Shown piece after piece: positions 62,155-64,000 of a stretch of 64,000 nt of DNA (positions are counted from its first letter, which is position 1; the number at the start of each line of letters is the position of its first letter). The position numbers and the translations under genes were made by a program. The notes under the pieces were generated by a model. It saw nothing but the letters and a program-made list of their open reading frames with translations, did no database searches and was not told the origin of the DNA. Source of the stretch: Lutibacter sp. Hel_I_33_5 (GTDB lineage Bacteria; Bacteroidota; Bacteroidia; Flavobacteriales; Flavobacteriaceae); assembly GCF_007827455.1 (NCBI RefSeq), contig NZ_VISM01000001.1, positions 2,971,001-3,035,000 on the forward strand, in the 5' to 3' direction.

Positions 62155-62934
62155 TTAGTTGTTACTCATTAAGTGTTTGCTAAAACTTCTTCCATTTATT
62201 TTGGTGTATTTCGTATCAATATCATAGCCTACATTCATGTTTTTGATATTAAACTCGCCAGTAACCTGTGTATATTTAAGGTTTAAATCTTCTTCGAATT
62301 TTGTATTGTTGAAAGAAACACCATCAGAGAACTTTGTGTACTTAAAAGTTGTAGTTTCTTTAAAAATTGAATTTGCAAAACTCACATTCCTATTAAATTT
62401 AGCATATTTAAAAGTTGCTGGTTCATTAAAGGTTGTATTGCTAAAAGAAATATTTCTATCAAATTTCGCATATTTAAAAGTGTTGTCTCTTTCAAATTTA
62501 GAGCCAGAAAAATCCGTGTTTTTTTCGAATTTAGAGTATTTAAACATGGCTTTTTGTTCAAAAACACAATCTTTAAAAATTACTTCATCTTCAAAACTTG
62601 CTATAAATGTATACCCTGAATCTTCATCAGGTATATAGGCTAATACATCATCTTCAAATGTACAGTTTACAAAAGACACCTTAGATTCTATTAATTTTTT
62701 AATTTCATTGCTACCATTATTATTCCACCATCTTTTTCTTTTTGGTAGATTTGGTAAGGCTTCGTCCATATATGTTAAATCTAATACGCCAGTAATTGTT
62801 GCGTTTTGTAAAGAAACGTTTTTACCTTTTTTTAGATCCTGTAAAATACTAGATGCATCCACAGTTTTTTGTGCAAAAGCAAACGATGTTATTAAAAAGA
62901 AGCAAAAGCTTAAAAGTGTAATTTTATGTTTCAT
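62155..62934 (-). CDS. Secreted pentapeptide-like repeat protein
   Basis: A 259-aa protein with a signal peptide (ending FAFAQ). From about residue 85 it consists of tandem repeats with Phe every five residues (for example TFKYAKFDRNISFSNTTFNE, a 20-residue period repeated about four times). This is a degenerate pentapeptide repeat, expected to fold as a right-handed square beta-helix. The N-terminal part (SILQDLKKGKNVSLQNATITG) is similar to other secreted pentapeptide-like proteins of Flavobacteriia. Function unknown. Its promoter mirrors that of the GIN-domain gene. Confidence 0.82.
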   Translation of the reverse strand: MKHKITLLSFCFFLITSFAFAQKTVDASSILQDLKKGKNVSLQNATITGVLDLTYMDEALPNLPKRKRWWNNNGSNEIKKLIESKVSFVNCTFEDDVLAYIPDEDSGYTFIASFEDEVIFKDCVFEQKAMFKYSKFEKNTDFSGSKFERDNTFKYAKFDRNISFSNTTFNEPATFKYAKFNRNVSFANSIFKETTTFKYTKFSDGVSFNNTKFEEDLNLKYTQVTGEFNIKNMNVGYDIDTKYTKINGRSFSKHLMSNN

Positions 62935-62963
62935 GTTTGTAAGTTTTTATTAATTCTATTGTA

Positions 62964-62990
62964 AAGACAAAACACTTTTTAAATTGTGAC
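62964..62990 (-). promoter_or_regulatory. ECF-sigma-like promoter of the pentapeptide-like gene
   Basis: On the minus strand GTCACAA (62990-62984), 15 bp, GTCTT (62968-62964). The start codon at 62934 is 29 bp downstream. The spacing and both elements are identical to the divergent promoter at 63027. Confidence 0.65.
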
Positions 62991-63026
62991 AGTTTTAAAT
63001 GAAAATTAAAATAAATTATAAAAACC

Positions 63027-63053
63027 GTCACAAACTAAAATCACTTATGTCTT
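63027..63053 (+). promoter_or_regulatory. ECF-sigma-like promoter of the GIN-domain gene
   Basis: GTCACAA (63027-63033), 15 bp, GTCTT (63049-63053). Together with the minus-strand copy it makes a 13-nt inverted repeat (62984-62996 with 63021-63033, 12 of 13 pairs). Confidence 0.65.
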
Positions 63054-63095
63054 TTGTATAGAACTATACAAACAAACTAATTAAAAATAAATATT

Positions 63096-63842
63096 ATGAA
63101 ATTTAAAATGATTACTTTTTTGTTGTGCTTACTGTTTTTAAATAACAATATCAATGCACAGAAAACTATTAAACTCACAAATAAATTTGATAAAATTATT
63201 GTAAGTCCGCATATAGAAGCAGAGTTTATAAAAGGAAAAGAAACAAGTGTCCAGATTGAAGATATTAATGTTCCTGTAGAAAAGTTTAAATACGAGTTAA
63301 AAAATGGGACGCTTCAAGTATATTTAGAAGGTGCTAAAACTTATACAAAAAGTAAAAAGATAGTTTATAGAAATAGAGAACGAAAAGTACCATTATATAA
63401 AAATAGAGTTGCAAAAGTAATTATTACGTATGCAAATGTCGATACATTTTCATTGCGAGGAGAAGAGAAAAATACGTTTACTTCTGCATTAGATCAGGAA
63501 AAATGTACGTTGCGTATTTATGGAAAGTCAGAAGTAACTATTAATGAAATTGATGTGGAAAAATTAAATGTTTCTATTTACGGTGAAAGCTTTTTGAATA
63601 TTGAAAAAGGGACAATTAATAGACAAAAAATAACTGCTTATGGAGCAAGTAAAGTAATGGCTTTTGATGTTGTTACAAACGACACTAAAATAACAGCTTA
63701 CGGTGACGGAACATTTCAACTTAATGCTACCGATAGAATTAAAGTTAGTTCTTATGGAGAAGCAACCGTATTGTATAAAGGAGGGGCAGAACTAAAAAAA
63801 GGATTAATAATTGGTGAATCTAAAATTAGAAAATTATTATAG
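63096..63842 (+). CDS. GIN-domain (DUF2807) secreted protein
   Basis: A 248-aa protein with a signal peptide (ending NNINAQ). The mature part is the head GIN (DUF2807) beta-helix domain: KFDKIIVSPHIEAEFIKGKETSVQI, VAKVIITYANVDTFSLRGEEKN, and repeated IYGxS/AYGxS turns (RIYGKSEV, SIYGESFL, TAYGASKV, SSYGEATV). Such proteins are putative envelope or adhesin-like proteins, often controlled by ECF sigma/anti-sigma pairs in Bacteroidota, which fits the promoter seen here. Function unknown. Confidence 0.88.
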   Translation: MKFKMITFLLCLLFLNNNINAQKTIKLTNKFDKIIVSPHIEAEFIKGKETSVQIEDINVPVEKFKYELKNGTLQVYLEGAKTYTKSKKIVYRNRERKVPLYKNRVAKVIITYANVDTFSLRGEEKNTFTSALDQEKCTLRIYGKSEVTINEIDVEKLNVSIYGESFLNIEKGTINRQKITAYGASKVMAFDVVTNDTKITAYGDGTFQLNATDRIKVSSYGEATVLYKGGAELKKGLIIGESKIRKLL

Positions 63843-63861
63843 TCACTTTCTTTTACATTTA

Positions 63862-63903
63862 AAAACCACAAACTCCTGAATTTATTCAGGAGTTTGTGGT
63901 TTT
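63862..63903. terminator. Bidirectional terminator between convergent genes
   Basis: Perfect 20-bp stem (63862-63881 with 63884-63903, AAAACCACAAACTCC... against ...GGAGTTTGTGGTTTT), 2-nt loop. It separates the GIN gene from the partial minus-strand gene. Confidence 0.9.
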
Positions 63904-63912
63904 ATAAAGTGA

Positions 63913-64000
63913 TTATTTTTTCTTCTCAATCCACAACCTAGCATTCTCAAATGCTTCTAACCAAGGTGAAACTTCGTCTTTTCTTCCTGCTGGATAATTT
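63913..64000 (-). CDS. 3' end of an unidentified minus-strand gene
   Basis: An open frame reads from the window edge to a TAA at 63913, giving the C-terminus NYPAGRKDEVSPW... ending RLWIEKKK. The 3' terminator right behind it supports a real gene. I do not recognise the family from 28 residues. Confidence 0.6.
   Translation of the reverse strand, partial: NYPAGRKDEVSPWLEAFENARLWIEKKK

Overview
This AT-rich window has the marks of a marine Flavobacteriaceae (Bacteroidota) chromosome: SusC/SusD pairs, a hybrid two-component system, type IX secretion (T9SS) C-terminal domains, Bacteroidota lipoboxes, and promoters of the form TTG-N17/18-TAnnTTTG in place of the E. coli consensus. I cannot name the genus. 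I see no rRNA, tRNA, CRISPR array, prophage or insertion sequence.

Bases 1-23206 are an alginate utilisation locus, all on the + strand. Its units are: (i) a gluconokinase/6-phosphogluconate dehydrogenase fusion (5' end outside the window), an Nramp-like transporter without the usual metal ligands, a PL7 lyase lipoprotein and an SDR; (ii) a large secreted PL6 lyase with BACON, F5/8-type and T9SS domains; (iii) a T9SS-sorted binding protein, a PL17 oligoalginate lyase and KdgF; (iv) SusC, SusD, a PKD lipoprotein, a second binding lipoprotein and another PL7; (v) a GntR/FadR-type regulator; (vi) an ExuT-like transporter and a probable DEH reductase, closed by a strong terminator. Secreted lyases cut alginate, SusCD imports oligomers, PL17 releases unsaturated monouronate, KdgF makes DEH and the SDR makes KDG. 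No KDG kinase or KDPG aldolase is present here; they may lie upstream of base 1. Three transcription units start with tandem TTGGTnnACCAA boxes at an exact 13-bp period. The first box overlaps a TAnnTTTG promoter element in the same register every time, and a single box precedes the GntR gene. This is the clearest candidate regulatory system in the window.

Bases 23236-44575 hold a PPi-type phosphofructokinase and then a second locus, probably for beta-glucosides or glucan oligosaccharides: a sugar-porter MFS, a hybrid two-component regulator (HTCS), SusC/SusD, a large FG-GAP/ASPIC lipoprotein (+ strand), and facing it a GH3 - SMP-30/gluconolactonase operon and a second GH3 (- strand). No endo-glycanase is present, so the natural polymer is uncertain.

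Bases 44899-64000 are mostly housekeeping or generic genes: mnmE, a DUF4870 protein, a Flavobacteriia-type intergenic repeat, DUF4268, miaE, a SulP transporter coupled to a universal stress protein, a CPA1 antiporter, dnaX, msrA, small secreted proteins, an alpha/beta hydrolase, two long-chain acyl-CoA synthetases, a pentapeptide-like protein and a GIN-domain protein. The last two are divergent and share mirror-image, ECF-sigma-like promoters (GTCACAA-N15-GTCTT). Several strong hairpin terminators delimit the units.
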